The notes: generated by a model not told the origin, from the letters alone. Counted from the first letter of the stretch, positions 9,199-22,299 are shown. The stretch: DNA of 64,000 bases from Conus ventricosus (GCA_018398815.1 CM031616.1:74044340-74108339), one strand, 5' to 3'. Numbers and translations are program-made.

Positions 9199-12190
9199 TG
9201 GACAACGCACAACTCTCATGCCAACAGTAATGCACATAGGCAGAAATGACATGGTGACAACGCACAACTTCATGCCAACAGTAATGCACATAGGCAGAAA
9301 CATGACATGTGGACAACGCACAACTCTCATGCCAACAGTATGCACATAGGCAGAAACAAGACATGTGGACAACGCACAACTCTCATGCCAGCAGTAATGC
9401 ACATAGGCAGAAATATGACATGTGGACAACGCACAACTCTCATGCCAGCAGTAATGCACATAGGCAGAAACATGACATGTGGACAACGCACAACTCTCAT
9501 GCCAGCAGTAATGCACATAGGCAGAAACATGACATGTGGACAACGCACAACTCTCATGCCAACAGTAATGCACATAGGCAGAAACATGACATGTGGACAA
9601 CGCACAACTCTCATGCCAACAGTAATTGCACATAGGCAGAAACATGACATGTGGACAACGCACAACTCTCATGCCAACAGTAATGCACATAGGCAGAAAC
9701 ATGACATGTGGACAACGCACAACTCTCATGCCAGCAGTAATGCACATAGGCAGAAACATGACATGTGGACAACGCACAACTCTCATGCCAGCAGTAATGC
9801 ACATAGGCAGAACATGACATGTGGACAACGCACAACTCTCATGCCAACAGTAATGCACATAGGCAGAAACATGACATGTGGACAACGCACAACTCTCATG
9901 CCAGCAGTAATGCACATAGGCAGAAACATGACATGTGGACACGCACAACTCTCATGCCAACAGTAATGCACATAGGCAGAAACATGACATGTGGACAACG
10001 CACAACTCTCATGCCAGCAGTAATGCACATAGGCAGAAACATGACATGTGGACAACGCACAACTCTCATGCCAACAGTAATGCACATAGGCAGAAACATG
10101 ACATGTGGACAACGCACAACTCTCATGCAACAGTAATGCACATAGGCAGAAACATGACATGTGGACAACGCACAACTCTCATGCCAACATAATGCACATA
10201 GGCAGAAACATGACATGTGGACAACGCACAACTCTCATGCCAGCAGTATGCACATAGGCAGAAACATGACATGTGGACAACGCACAACTCTCATGCCAAC
10301 AGTAATGCACATAGGCAGAAACATGACATGTGGACAACGCACAACTCTCATGCCAGCAGTAATGCACATAGGCAGAAACATGACATGTGGAACAACGCAC
10401 AACTCTCATGCCAACAGTAATGCACATAGGCAGAAACATGACAGTGGACAACGCACAACTCTCATGCCAACAGTAATGCACATAGGCAGAAACATGACAT
10501 GTGGACAACGCACAACTCTCATGCCAACAGTAATGCACATAGGCAGAAACATGACATGTGGACAACGCACAACTCTCATGCCAACAGTAATGCACATAGG
10601 CAGAAACATGACATGTGGACAACGCACAACTCTCATGCCAGCAGTAATGCACATAGCAGAAACATGACATGTGGACAACGCACAACTCTCATGCCAGCAG
10701 TAATGCACATAGGCAGAAACATGACATGTGGACAACGCACAACATCTCATGCCAGCAGTAATGCACATAGGCAGAAACATGACATGTGGACAACGCACAA
10801 CTCTCATGCCAGCAGTAATGCACATAGGCAGAAACATGACATGTGGACAACGCACAACTCTCACACCAACAGTAATGCACATAGGCAGAAACATGACATG
10901 TGGACAACGCACAACTCTCATGCCAGCAGTAATGCACATAGGCAGAAACATGACATGTGGACAACGCACAACTCTCATGCCAGCAGTAATGCACATAGGC
11001 AGAAACATGACATGTGGACAACGCACAACTCTCATGCCAGCAGTAATGCACATAGGCAGAAACTTGACATGTGGACAACGCACAACTCTCATGCCAGCAG
11101 TAATGCACATAGGCAGAAACATGACATGTGGACAACGCACAACTCTCATGCCAGCAGTAATGCACATAGGCAGAAACATGACATGTGGACAACGCACAAC
11201 TCTCATGCCAACAGTAATGCACATAGGCAGAAACATGACATGTGGACAACGCACAACTCTCATACCACAGTAATGCACATAGGCAGAAACATGACATGTG
11301 GACAACGCACAACTCTCATACCAACAGTAAATGCACATAGGCAGAAACATGACATGTGGACAACGCACAACTCTCATACCAACAGTAATGCACATAGGCA
11401 GAAACATGACATTGTGGACAACGCACAACTCTCATACCTACAGTAATGCACATGTATAGGCAGAAACATGACATGTGGACAGCGCACAACTCTCATGCAC
11501 GTAGGCAGAAACATGACATGTGGACAACGCACAACTCTTATACCACGTCCGCAGAACATGACATGTTGACAACGCACAACTCTCATACCAACAGTAATGC
11601 ACATAGGCAGAAACATGACATGTGGACAACGCACAACTCTCATACCAACCGTAATGCACATAGGCAGAAACATGACATGGACAACGCACAACTCTTATAC
11701 CAACCGTAATGCACATAGGCAGAAACATGACATGTGGACAACGCACAACTCTTATACCAACCGTAATGCACATAGGCAGAAACATGACATGTGGATCAAC
11801 GCACAACTCTTATACCACGTCCGCAGAAACATGACATGTGGACAACGCACAACTCTCATACAACGTAATGCACATAGGCAGAAACATGACATGTGGACAA
11901 CGCACAACTCTCATACCAACAGTAATGCACATAGGCAGAACATGACATGTGGACAACGCACAACTCTTATACCAACGTAATGCACATAGGCAGAAACATG
12001 ACATGTGGACAACGCACAACTCTCATACCAACAGTAATGCACATAGGCAAGAAACATGACATGTGGACAACGCACAACTCTTATACCAATAGTAATGCAC
12101 ATAGGCAGAAACATGACATGTGGACAACGCACAACTTTTATACCAATAATAATGCACATAGGCAGAATCATGACATTGTGGACAACGGAC
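9199..12190 (+). repeat. 57-bp minisatellite, about 52 copies
   Basis: The unit reads ATGCACATAGGCAGAAACAT, then GACATGTGGACAACGCACAA, then CTCTCATGCCAACAGTA. Because 57 is 19 codons, single units stay open in several frames, giving spurious repeats such as MHIGRNMTCGQRTTLMPTV on plus and HYCWHESCALSTCHVSAYV on minus. Single-base indels break each frame every few hundred bases. Variants cluster regionally: CCAACAG and CCAGCAG units mix between 9.2 and 11.2 kb, and CATACCAAC units dominate after 11.25 kb. This indicates local homogenisation. There is no evidence of a real protein. Confidence 0.95.
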
Positions 12191-12204
12191 GATCCTACTC
12201 AAGT

Positions 12205-12333
12205 TCTCCCTCTCTCTCTCTGTCTCTGTATCTCTCTCTCTCTCTCTGTCTGTCTCTGTCTCTCTCTCTCTCTTTCTGTCTCTCTCTCTGTCTCTGTCCG
12301 TTTCTCTGTCTCTCTGTCCGTTTCTCTCTCTGC

Positions 12334-12417
<84 letters not shown>

Positions 12418-12549
12418 ATTGCATTCAATTCTATTTGCATGACTCATATGTTTTCATTTGTTATTTTCACTATAGGCCCTAATTAGAGCGAGGATTGGAT
12501 GTTTAAAAAAGTGCATCGGTGCTTTGTACATAGTAATTTTATCTTCGAT

Positions 12550-12627
<78 letters not shown>

Positions 12628-12698
12628 ACTTTCTCTCACTCTCTCTCTCACTCTCACTCTCTCTCACTCACGCTCACTCACTCTCTCTCTCACTCTCA

Positions 12699-12780
<82 letters not shown>

Positions 12781-12790
12781 ACACACACAC
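12205..12790. repeat. CT and CA microsatellite blocks
   Basis: An imperfect (CT)n/(CTGT)n tract at 12205-12415, a longer (CT)n at 12552-12718 with CACT interruptions, and (CA)n to about 12792. The first tract starts directly at the end of the 57-bp array. Confidence 0.95.
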
Positions 12791-13525
<735 letters not shown>

Positions 13526-13559
13526 GAGGGACGCACAGAATGACCAATGGTAACATAAT

Positions 13560-13843
13560 CAATTTGCATCACTTACTCTGAAAAAAACCTGCAAAAAAAG
13601 CTGGTAGAGACGGCTTAATTCCTGCAGCCCTGCCAGTTGCTGTCGTTGTGCTAAAACCCTAAGCGGTTGTCTGGCAGCGCTCCCACTCTCAGACGGTGTA
13701 GTTCCGGCTGCAGACAGGATGGTGCAGAACCTTATGGCGCTCTGCCGGCGCCGCGCCGCGCTTTTATGAATGACCGGCCGCCACACACCCACTACTCGGA
13801 CACACCGGACATTGAGCATTGCGCGCAGCGTGCGGTAAACACC
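13560..13843. other. GC-rich unique island, possible exon or promoter
   Basis: A short island, richer in CpG than its surroundings, between repeats. The minus strand keeps a 102-codon frame with a strong donor (CAGA|GTAAGTG near 13572), but no start codon, domain or partner exon is recognised. It could be a 5' exon of an unseen minus-strand gene or an unmethylated regulatory island. Confidence 0.25.
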
Positions 13844-14030
13844 CCCCCCCCCCCCCCCCCCCCCCACCCCAGATCAGACCTGCGTTCAGACAGCGCTGCT
13901 CGTTTCCTGTTTTTCAACACTTTTTGTTTGTTTGCTTTATGTTGCTTCATGTTTTGTTCAGCCTACCTCAATTAAGAAAACAAGAAATAGTCACTCCTGG
14001 TATGGGGGAGGAGGGGGGAGGGGAGGGCGT

Positions 14031-14100
<70 letters not shown>
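13844..14100. repeat. Poly-C run and (CA)n
   Basis: A C-run at about 13842-13865, unique AT-rich sequence to 14030, then (CA)n at 14033-14099. Confidence 0.9.
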
Positions 14101-14101
<1 letters not shown>

Positions 14102-14400
14102 TGATAACTATAATAGGCTTGAATTTTTTTTCGTACTCCCTCTCCCTCCACCCCCACGCCTCCATCCTACCCCCTCCCTCCTCCTATTTCCTCCTCCCCC
14201 CTCCTCATCCCCCTCAGATTTCACCCCCACCACCTTCCTCCACCTTCCTCGCCCTTTTCCGCTGATTTTCCCTTTTTGTATTTCGTCATTTTCATTATTT
14301 TATTATTCAAGTTTCTTTGTTTTGTTATGATGGCTTGATGTAAAAAAGCAGTTTATCTGCTTATTCAATGTTCCATCTGGAAATAAAATTTTGACTTGAC

Positions 14401-14463
<63 letters not shown>

Positions 14464-14465
14464 TG
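14101..14465 (+). repeat. Possible LINE 3' end with AATAAA and TTGACT tail, then (CA)n
   Basis: Pyrimidine-rich sequence ends with an AATAAA at about 14382 followed by TTTTGACTTGACTT. Several LINE families end in a short tandem tail of this type. (CA)n at 14401-14462 follows. No coding part is seen, so the assignment rests on the tail alone. Confidence 0.3.
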
Positions 14466-14564
14466 TCCATGAAGTAGATTACGTTTTTACCTGCGTCTGT
14501 TGGTTTGTCTGTCTGTCTGCCTGTCAGAACGATGACGCAACAATTTTGGGCCGATGATAACGAA

Positions 14565-14905
14565 ACATAGTGGGAATATGGCGTGCGGCCCGGGGCTGAG
14601 CCCAAAGTGGGAATATGGCGTGGGGCCCTGGGATGATTCCAATAGGGGGAATAGGCGTGCGGCCCTGGATGAGCCCAATAGTGGAATATGGCGTGCGGCC
14701 CTGGGCTGAGCCCAAGGGGTGGGAATATGGCGTGCGGCCCGGCTGAGCCCAATGGTGGGAAATGGCGTGCGGCCCGGGGCTGAGCCCAATAGTGGGAATA
14801 TGGCATGCGGCCCTGGGCTGAGCCCAATAGGGGGAGATGGCGTGCGGCCCTGGGCTGAGCCCAATGGTGGAATTGGCGTGCGGCCTGGGTTGAGCCCATG
14901 AAATA
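14565..14905 (+). repeat. 38-bp minisatellite, about 9 degenerate copies
   Basis: Units contain AATATGGCGTGCGGCCC followed by TGGGCTGAGCCCAATAGTG, with many 1-3 base deletions. GC-rich; each unit contains the near-palindrome GGGCTGAGCCC. Confidence 0.92.
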
Positions 14906-15430
14906 CTGGCGCAGATTCTGATGCTACACAAATAAAGACCTGCAGTGCTGATTGTAACGCAAGTCGTTGGAAGATGGAGCCCACGTGGTCTGAGGATGAG
15001 TTTCATCGAATTTTTGAGCGGATCTGTAGCGCGGATCCGGGATAAAGGACGAATCCGGGATTCTTTCCAGCCTTGGTGGATTTTCTGCGCTTTCCTGAGT
15101 GCTTTTTCTAACGTCTTTCTTTCTTCTTTCCTTCTTTTGGGCTTTCTTTTTTTTAAATAGTCATTTGCACGAGTGCTGTTCAATGCCTTTGTTTATTTGT
15201 CATGTTTTCTGTTGTTTTGCATCTTGGTGCTACAAATCCCACGAGCTTTAGACGCTGCTTGTTGATGCTGTTCTAAAACACAGCTGAAAATGATGGAGCG
15301 GATGAGCGCATCGCCTGATTAATTTTCTCCACCTCGTTTTGGGAAAAAGGGTTTCCATTATGATCATTAAACGGTACTGACAGGGCAAGAACGTGTGTCT
15401 GACTGCTGTGCATGCACTGCACACCTTGCG
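14906..15430. other. Unique sequence, no gene seen
   Basis: Between two arrays, with pyrimidine-rich stretches near 15100-15155. No supported feature. Confidence 0.45.
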
Positions 15431-15431
15431 T

Positions 15432-15655
15432 CCCCCCCCCCCCCCCCCCCCCCCCCCACGGGTGTGGTCAGTGGCCCTGTCAGGCAGGAGGAACAGGATG
15501 GTCAGCTGCCGCACTGCGTCACCCCCACGGCTGTGGTCAGTGGCCCTGTCAGGCAGGAGGAACAGGATGGTCAGGTGCCGCACTGCGTCACCCCCACGGC
15601 TGTGGTCAGTGGCCCTGTCAGGCAGGAGGAACAGGATGGTCAGGTCCGCACGACT
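15432..15655 (+). repeat. Poly-C run and 70-bp tandem repeat, 2.8 copies
   Basis: A C-run at 15432-15458 is followed by three near-identical 70-base units with the core GTGGTCAGTGGCCCTGTCAG. Few mismatches suggest a recent duplication. Confidence 0.92.
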
Positions 15656-15724
15656 GAAGGCACACTCCACCTGTTTACTGGGCTGTGGGCGGAGCCTGGT
15701 GCTGGCTGGACCCTCAAACCTGGG

Positions 15725-16230
15725 TATTCACCACCCGTGACTTACCTTTGTTTGGTTTACTCACCCGTTTTTTGACTTTGGGTATGTCACTCCACCCGTT
15801 ATTGACTTTGGGTTGTCACTCACCCGTTACTTACCTTGTGTAGGTCACTCACCCGTTATTGACTTTGGGTATGTCGCTCACCCGTTACTTACCTTGGGTA
15901 TGTCACCCACCCGTACTTACCTTAGGTATGTCACCCACCCGTTACTTACCTTGGTATGTCACCCACCCGTTACTTACCTTGGGTATGTCACTCACCCTTA
16001 CATAACGTGGGTATATCACTCACCCGTTACTTACCTTGGGGAAAGTCACCCACCCGTACTTACCTTGATATTCACCACCCGTTACTTTCGTTGGGTATTG
16101 CCACCCACCCTGGCTTACCGGGTGTGGCATACCCGTTATTTACTTTTGAGTATTCCTCACCCGTTTTACTTTGAGTAAAGCCACCCACCTGTTACTTAGT
16201 TGGCTATGTCACTCACCCGTTATTTTTCGT
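15725..16230 (+). repeat. 29-bp minisatellite, about 17 degenerate copies
   Basis: Units resemble GTTACTTACCTTGGGTATGT followed by CACTCACCC. Frequent 1-2 base indels. It grades into CA repeat at 16232-16280. Confidence 0.9.
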
Positions 16231-16360
16231 TCACACACACACCACACACACCACACCACACACACAAAAACACACACATATATAAAATTTTTTATATTAT
16301 ATAATTTTATATATATATTAATATATATTTATTATATATATTATATATATATGGATGACA
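16230..16360. repeat. CA repeat and AT-rich tract
   Basis: Interrupted (CA)n at 16232-16280, then TA-rich sequence to 16352. Confidence 0.85.
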
Positions 16361-16524
16361 CGTTACACATAGCATGCACCCTGCGTGAGAAATGGAAAGA
16401 ATGAAGGAAGTAAGGAAAATGAGTGATCAATAATTTAAAGATTTCTGACTGGGATGACACGGGGAAAAGACTGAAGAAGCGCCAGCTGGGAGCTCTTCAG
16501 TCGGCACTAACCCAGGTAGGCAGC

Positions 16525-16603
16525 CCGTTGTGTAAACGAGTGTTTATTGTAAAAGCGCTTAGAGCTTGGCCTCTAGCCCGAATAGGCGCCCATATAAGTA
16601 TTC

Positions 16604-16610
<7 letters not shown>
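16525..16610 (+). repeat. 3' tail of an L2/CR1-type LINE or a SINE sharing it
   Basis: Contains TTATTGTAAAAGCGCTTAGA and AATAGGCGCCCATATAAGTA, followed by ATTCATTATAAT. This resembles the tail seen at about 30818-30885 (TTATTGTAAGCGCTTAGGGC, then GATTAGGCGCAAGAAATGCA, then (ATT)n). A shared 3' tail recognised by one LINE reverse transcriptase is the likely explanation. Confidence 0.55.
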
Positions 16611-16656
<46 letters not shown>

Positions 16657-16843
16657 GGGTGTGTGTGTGTGTGTTTGTGTGGGGTGGTGTGTGTGTTGTA
16701 TCATATAGATAGATACATAGATACATACATACATTTCATGCATACATTACGTAAAGACATAGGTACGTACATACATCCCTTCGTATGTACATACAACCTA
16801 CAAAGCATACATACATTTCATATGTACACACACAACCACACAC

Positions 16844-16910
<67 letters not shown>
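16608..16910. repeat. TA/TG, CATA and CA/GA microsatellites
   Basis: (TA)n then (TG)n at 16608-16700, CATA/CATT-rich sequence to about 16830, then (CA)n-(GA)n at 16845-16908. Confidence 0.9.
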
Positions 16911-16911
<1 letters not shown>

Positions 16912-17396
16912 GAGGACAGAGACACAGAGAGGGGAGAGAATTTGTAATAAATCAACGTTATTTGAAAAGAAGTGCTCAACCACATGGGAGCGACATTTGT
17001 CACATTAAAGCAAGCTAAAAACAAGCTTAAAACATCAACAGGTCTGTTTCTTGCATGTGCAGTCGTCAGGATGTAGGGAGCTTGTGCTGCCAGTGTTAAA
17101 ATATAGCTTTGCTGGGGGGGGGTCTCCACGTGTTGCATGTGCTTCTCAGGTGTTTTTGATTTTGTTCACTGATAAAAACTTCCATCTATGTCTGCAGTTG
17201 TTTTAAACCATTTCGTTCTAATATTTAAAGTTGCTAATTGTGGTTTACATAGTATATTGTATTTCTCTGTTATAAAATACATACTACATACATATATATA
17301 TATATAATAATATATATAATATAATTATTTAAATATATATATTATATATATATATATATATGTGTGTGGTGTGGGGTGTGTGTTTTTGTGTGTGTG
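16911..17396. other. Unique sequence ending in TA and GT repeats (left flank of the gypsy element)
   Basis: No gene seen. (TA)n at 17285-17361 and an imperfect (GT)n at 17362-17396 directly abut the LTR. Confidence 0.6.
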
Positions 17397-18393
17397 TGTC
17401 ACACTGTCACTTTTGCACACGCGCATTCATGACAGCATTTACTCCATACGCACACCAATCTTCCAATCAACCAAAAGGCGCACTACCGAATGTTTTTTCT
17501 TCTCCCCCTCTCCTTCGGGAAAACACTTTAAATAAATCACATCAAACAATTATAAACGATTTTGGCATGTATCTCTCTTCACACCGAGATATAAACTCAT
17601 TCATTCAAGTCATGGCCTTCACATTACAATTACCCAAAATCCAGAGAATAATTAACTCCAGTACTCACTGATGCCACCCTGCATCAAACACAAGACTTCC
17701 ATACTACAGGATTCCCTGTCTCTCACAGACTCGTAACGCCCCTTGATTTCTCCCGTCACTGAGAAATGATTCCCGACTCCTTTTCCTCGACTTCCCTGTC
17801 CCGGGAAGAAATAGATTCCAACTCCTCTCCCTCGACTTCTCCTGTCCCTGAAGATTACGAGTTCCGAACTCCTCTCCCTCGACTTCTCTGTCCTAAGATT
17901 TCGAGTGCCCGACTCCACTCCCTGAGTCTTTACTTGTTGAGGCGGGTCCTTAGGGGTGCCCCACACCATGGCCAGCGTCAACCAACCTCACGGGTTGTAA
18001 GCGAAGGGTGAAGGCGAAGGGTAAAAGGGTGAAGGGCGGAAATGACTGTCAGCAGAGAGGACCATCGTCCTGACAGGATTCGAGTCTCTAGGGCCATCTG
18101 CTGGGCTAAAACTGATTCTTTCTCCGCCAACTTAGTGAGTGCCTACTCAGTGTTCAACACATGAACCAGCACCCTACCCAGCCCTGTAAACTATCATCAT
18201 GGTCACTTTCACCCAAGGACCACCGGTTGTGTTTATTTATAGTCATTCGCCACAATTATTTTGGGACGCTCGCTACACTATCATGCCACATGAATATACT
18301 TTCCTTTTTAGTAGTGCATGGGGAAATGATTCATATCACTACTACATGTGATGAGCGTCACATGCCTTGGCTGTGAGGCTACGTCACATGAAA
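17397..18393 (-). repeat. 3' LTR of the gypsy element
   Basis: Direct repeat of 25377-26396 with many small indels. On the plus strand it starts TGTCACACTGTCACTTTTGC and ends GGCTACGTCACATGAAA, where the other copies end ATGACA. A purine-rich tract (minus strand) lies immediately inside at 18394-18404. Confidence 0.88.
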
Positions 18394-18407
18394 CCCCCCA
18401 TCCTGGG
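18394..18407 (-). promoter_or_regulatory. Polypurine tract of the gypsy element
   Basis: The minus strand reads CCCAGGATGGGGGG directly against the 3' LTR start, the position where plus-strand DNA synthesis is primed in LTR retroelements. Confidence 0.7.
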
Positions 18408-19275
18408 ATGAAAAAATTTTCGCCAAAAAAAATTTTTTAAACGATATAACAACTTCTCTTAAAAAACATCTTCCAGCCCTGAATCTCAAAATGTTTACCA
18501 TCTACACATGATTCACCAAATTCATAATCAACGTATAGAAACAATCATCATGATCCCCCATAAATAGCTATTTCAACTTTCTGTCTTTAAAAAAAAAATT
18601 CATAATTGATCACCATACTTCACAAATACTGTCAAAAATTACATGACATGGGATAAACCAATTAGGGATATTACAATCAAAGTTACAAATTGGTTTTCAT
18701 AACATTAAGATGTGAAGCACATATTTCCCTTGATCTTTGTCTCACATCATATGTTTAAACAAAACCCTCATGAAAATGAAATATTTCCAAGTGTAAATGT
18801 TTGCGCAAGAACATTAAACAAAATAAACATAGTTTTTAAACAGTGGTTGTGTCCACATGTAATGAATAGTCCATTGAAAAGGTCACATGCTAGTCCATGT
18901 TGACAGTGACAAAGAAAACAATTGGTTTTGTCTCTTGCACAATCAAACATTTGTATATAATTTTCTAAAGGTTATTTGCTCATCACCATACATAGATATG
19001 CATCTTCACAAGCAATTTTAGACTTAAATAGTAACATGATGCTTTTTCATTAGTTACGAAAGAATAAAAGCAAAGAATAATTTTAAACTTCAACAGCAAG
19101 TAGTTTTTGCTTGTAAAAAACTTATATACTGTCACTTCAACAAGCAAAATTAAGCATAAATACCAACTTGATTTAAATAGACATAGCATACAAAGCACTG
19201 TCAAATGTGATCACAACCGAAATCATTACGAAAGACAAAAACCGAAAAGTATTGCCCTTGAAGACAGTTACATTT
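18408..19275. other. Non-coding AT-rich 3' region of the gypsy element
   Basis: Between RNase H and the polypurine tract. No domain recognised; many stops in all frames. Confidence 0.6.
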
Positions 19276-19494
19276 GTCCTTGAATGTTCATACACGTGAC
19301 AATAAACTGCCATGACATTTAGTGTTCCAGGCACTGGGTTCAATGGTAAATTTGGATCCTGCAATGCCAAGACCACCTTAATAATCCTGCTGTGTCTTAT
19401 TTTTGACGAGTGTCAAGAAGTCAATGGCCTGTTGTCAGTCTGTACCGAAACTTTCTTCCAGTCAAGAATCGCGACTTCCTCACATGCCCATTAA

Positions 19495-19530
<36 letters not shown>

Positions 19531-19885
19531 ACTACATTGCCAAGCACCTCTTCTCTCAATAGAGTGGACATTTCTCCTGTGTCGATTTTGAGAACTTCTT
19601 ACTGCGTATTCACTGGATTAACAAATCATTTTTTTCCTGCAGCAGTACCGCTCCCATTGCCTTTGGAACTGGCATCGGTTCTCTCAAAATAAAGTTCTTC
19701 TGAAGGGAGGTAACAACAGAACAGGAAATGATTGAGTGTGTCTAACACACTCCAAAAGCCCTCTGCACTCATCAAGCCACACAATATCTTTTGTGTCTCG
19801 TCCCTGGTGCGCAGGCATCAAAGGGGCCGTCAGGGACGTCAAAGTGGGGTAATATCGTCTAGAGTAAAAGACATCAATCCGAGAG
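19276..19885 (-). pseudogene. Gypsy RNase H and connection region (decayed)
   Basis: The minus strand carries, across frameshifts, a TAPL connection block near 19815-19850, RTDASSKAMGAVLLQEKND near 19640-19695 (first catalytic Asp of RNase H; family TDAS--G-GAVL-Q), a Y(A)SKKFS block near 19600, and LALQDPNLPLNPVPGTLN near 19320-19375 (family: W-L-LQ-F--E---G--N). A run of about 35 G residues at 19495-19529 interrupts the domain and may mark expansion or a mis-sequenced homopolymer. Confidence 0.75.
19495..19529 (+). repeat. Poly-G homopolymer inside the gypsy RNase H region
   Basis: About 35 consecutive G. It interrupts otherwise recognisable RNase H coding sequence, so it arose or expanded after insertion, or its length is a sequencing artefact. 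Confidence 0.9.
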
Positions 19886-20700
19886 TTGACCGATCTTTTC
19901 TTTGTAGTGGGTTATGTGTAAAGATGAAAAATCTTTTCCACTTTCTTTTGATATCTGGCATAATTTTTTCCCACTGAAATAATGTGACCCAAAACTCGAG
20001 AGTTTGAAAACACGCACGAATTTTGGAAGGTCCCTCGCAGTCCAAACAAAACTTCTGAGTCTGGAAAAAACAGCTCGAAAGTTAGAAAGGAGTCACTCCA
20101 AAACTTTGCAGCCAACAAAATATCGTCAAAAAAACTGCCTGCAACACATTCATGGAGTTTTAGACTCCATCATTCTGGCAAAAAGAAGCTGGGGCATTTT
20201 GGCAAACCGAAATGCATTTTTCGTCCATTGGAAAAGACCAAAAGGTTTTGAAATGCTGTCTTATCCTTGTCAGCTCAGCCATGGAATCTGCCATATCCTT
20301 ATAGTCCAATCAACTTTCACAAAATAATTTCCCTCTGATGCTGACACAGAAGTTTCTTCAAAGTCTGGGATAGCTCGGCATCGAACAACGTGATCTTAGT
20401 TACTTTCCTGTAATCGATGCAGAAACGCACCGACCCAACAGGTTTGTCCCACCAATACAACTGTAGCAGTACGGAGATGTAGATGGTTCGATGACCTTTA
20501 AATCCAGCATTACTTTGATTTCGCTCTCGACAAAACCTCTTTTTTTTGCAAACGGGAGGGATGGTCTTGTCGCACTGGTATACAGTATTAACGAAAACTA
20601 TGGGTTCAATACCATACTGTACCTGGGTATCTGTCAACACAGCCTGAAAGTCTTTCAAAATTTCTTGAACTGGCTGTTTGCTTGAAACCAATCATTCGAC
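19886..20700 (-). pseudogene. Gypsy reverse transcriptase (decayed)
   Basis: Blocks in order on the minus strand: KPVGSVRFCIDYRKVTKITL near 20380-20440 (family: K-DGS-RFC-DYR-LN--T), LFARMM near 20180-20200 (family: FQRLM), FFDDILLAAK near 20115-20145 (YxDD catalytic motif with Phe in place of Tyr), then SRVLGHIIS near 19965-19995 (family: --YLGH-IS). At least three frameshifts and a stop lie between them. It sits downstream of integrase in transcription order. Confidence 0.82.
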
Positions 20701-20959
20701 AAAATCAACCTCATCATAGTTTCACACCTTTAACAGACAGAGTAGAAGGGGTACAACATCAGCCTGCACTGGTAATGTTTAACACTCCTACATTTGTCTG
20801 ATTTCACAACCTTTGGATCTGTCCCTGTCGTTACATTGGGTACAAAATCATCACGGATAATATCTGTCATGTTTTGACATCCAGTTTGACATAGGACATA
20901 TCCATTCAACTGACTGGTTGAGGGCAACTTTGTACATCAACATACTTCTTCAACATGTC

Positions 20960-22000
20960 CACATGGAATACCTCTTCATGTTTGCCATTTTGATCTTATA
21001 AATAACTGGCAGAAAGTTGTTCGACCACCTAAAAGACCCTGCCACATAACACGAAGCTTGTTATGTTTCATCAGTGAGTAGTAAAGGACTTTATCCCCTA
21101 CACTGAAGAACGTGGCCCTTTGCTTTCTGTCTGCAAAGACTGTACGCATCGGTTTTTCTATCAGCTGACTGTTGAGCAAGCTCACATGCATCCTTCAAAC
21201 GATTATGCATTCATAAACGTATTTGGTAAACATTTTCTGTCAGGGATGTCCGACTTATTTGTCCATTGTGTCATCAGTAGATCCAAAGGACCCCTGGTGA
21301 GTGACCGAAAAGAAGCGCGGGAAGGTGAGAATCCCAACGTTTCGCTCGCAATTCCTGTATGTGGCAAAAGCAAAGCCGTATGAAACGCTCCCATGCAGGG
21401 TTTCCTGCCTTCAACCTTTCCTCAACATGGACATTAACGTTCCATTGAAACGTTCAACCATGCCCATCGATTGGGATGGATATCGGTTTGAAATGGAAGA
21501 ATTGACAACAGTCTGTAAATTTCTCTCAAATGAGATCGAAATGAATTGCGTTCCGCAATCCGAGAGATTTCGTCGGAAACCCACTGAAAAAATCGCAAGT
21601 AAACTTCACAACAGACACTGTATCAATTTTCTTCAGTGGAATTCGCTTCTGGATACCTTGTAGCTGTATCCACCACCAAAGTTAAGATATAGCGATTACC
21701 AGAAACAGGATAAAGGCCCAACAGATCAATAGCCACCGTCCGAAATGGACCGGAAATGAGAGCATTTTGTGCAAAGTGCACAATGGACGCGACCTTTCTG
21801 AGTTTCTTTTGGAGATGTCCCATGAGCGGCAGTATTCTGTAAACTTCCTTTTTACACCTGGCCAATAAAAAGAATCAAGAACTCTCTTTTAATTTCTTTT
21901 GATTTCCACAGTGACCATCGAACAATGCATCATGAGCCGTGTGAGTACTGTCTCTCTATGGCTTTGGAACAACAACTTGTTTTTGTCCTGTCCATACACA
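20960..22000 (-). pseudogene. Gypsy integrase (decayed)
   Basis: The minus strand shows a zinc-binding-like DALFDGHCGNQK stretch near 21910-21945, FRTVAIDLLG and NRYILTLVVDTATRYPEA near 21640-21760 (the D of AIDL and the D of VVD-ATRYPEA lie at the DDE core), an SQSMGMVERFN-like region in shifted frames near 21440-21490, a SETLGFSPSRA block near 21325-21355 (family: STGFSPFEL--G), and GDKVLYYSLMKHNKLRV near 21040-21100 (the C-terminal GDKVLV domain). Stops and frameshifts are frequent. Confidence 0.82.
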
Positions 22001-22299
22001 CCTGTAGAAGAATGTCAGAGTACATATGGTATTTGTTTGTCCGTTTGGTATGACTGTTACAGTCTGTTTAGCTAGCAGAAAGTATTGTCGTCAGCGCTCG
22101 TCTTTGTCCATGCATTCTTTAGATCATCTGGGTACTCTTGAGTATTCATCCCGTTTTGAGCTTTTTAGCGGCTTTGTAGCCTTTCCCTGTCTAATGATGT
22201 TTGATCTGGTACCACAAGACAAGGCACAACGATCCACCAGCACCACGCATGTAACTTACGACACCTGGCAAAATAGCCCAGGATTCAAGTCGCAAGACT

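Noticed and set aside
9199..12190. Long repeat proteins in three frames
   Set aside because: They are translations of a 57-bp minisatellite. Frames break at random single-base indels, and both strands are equally open.
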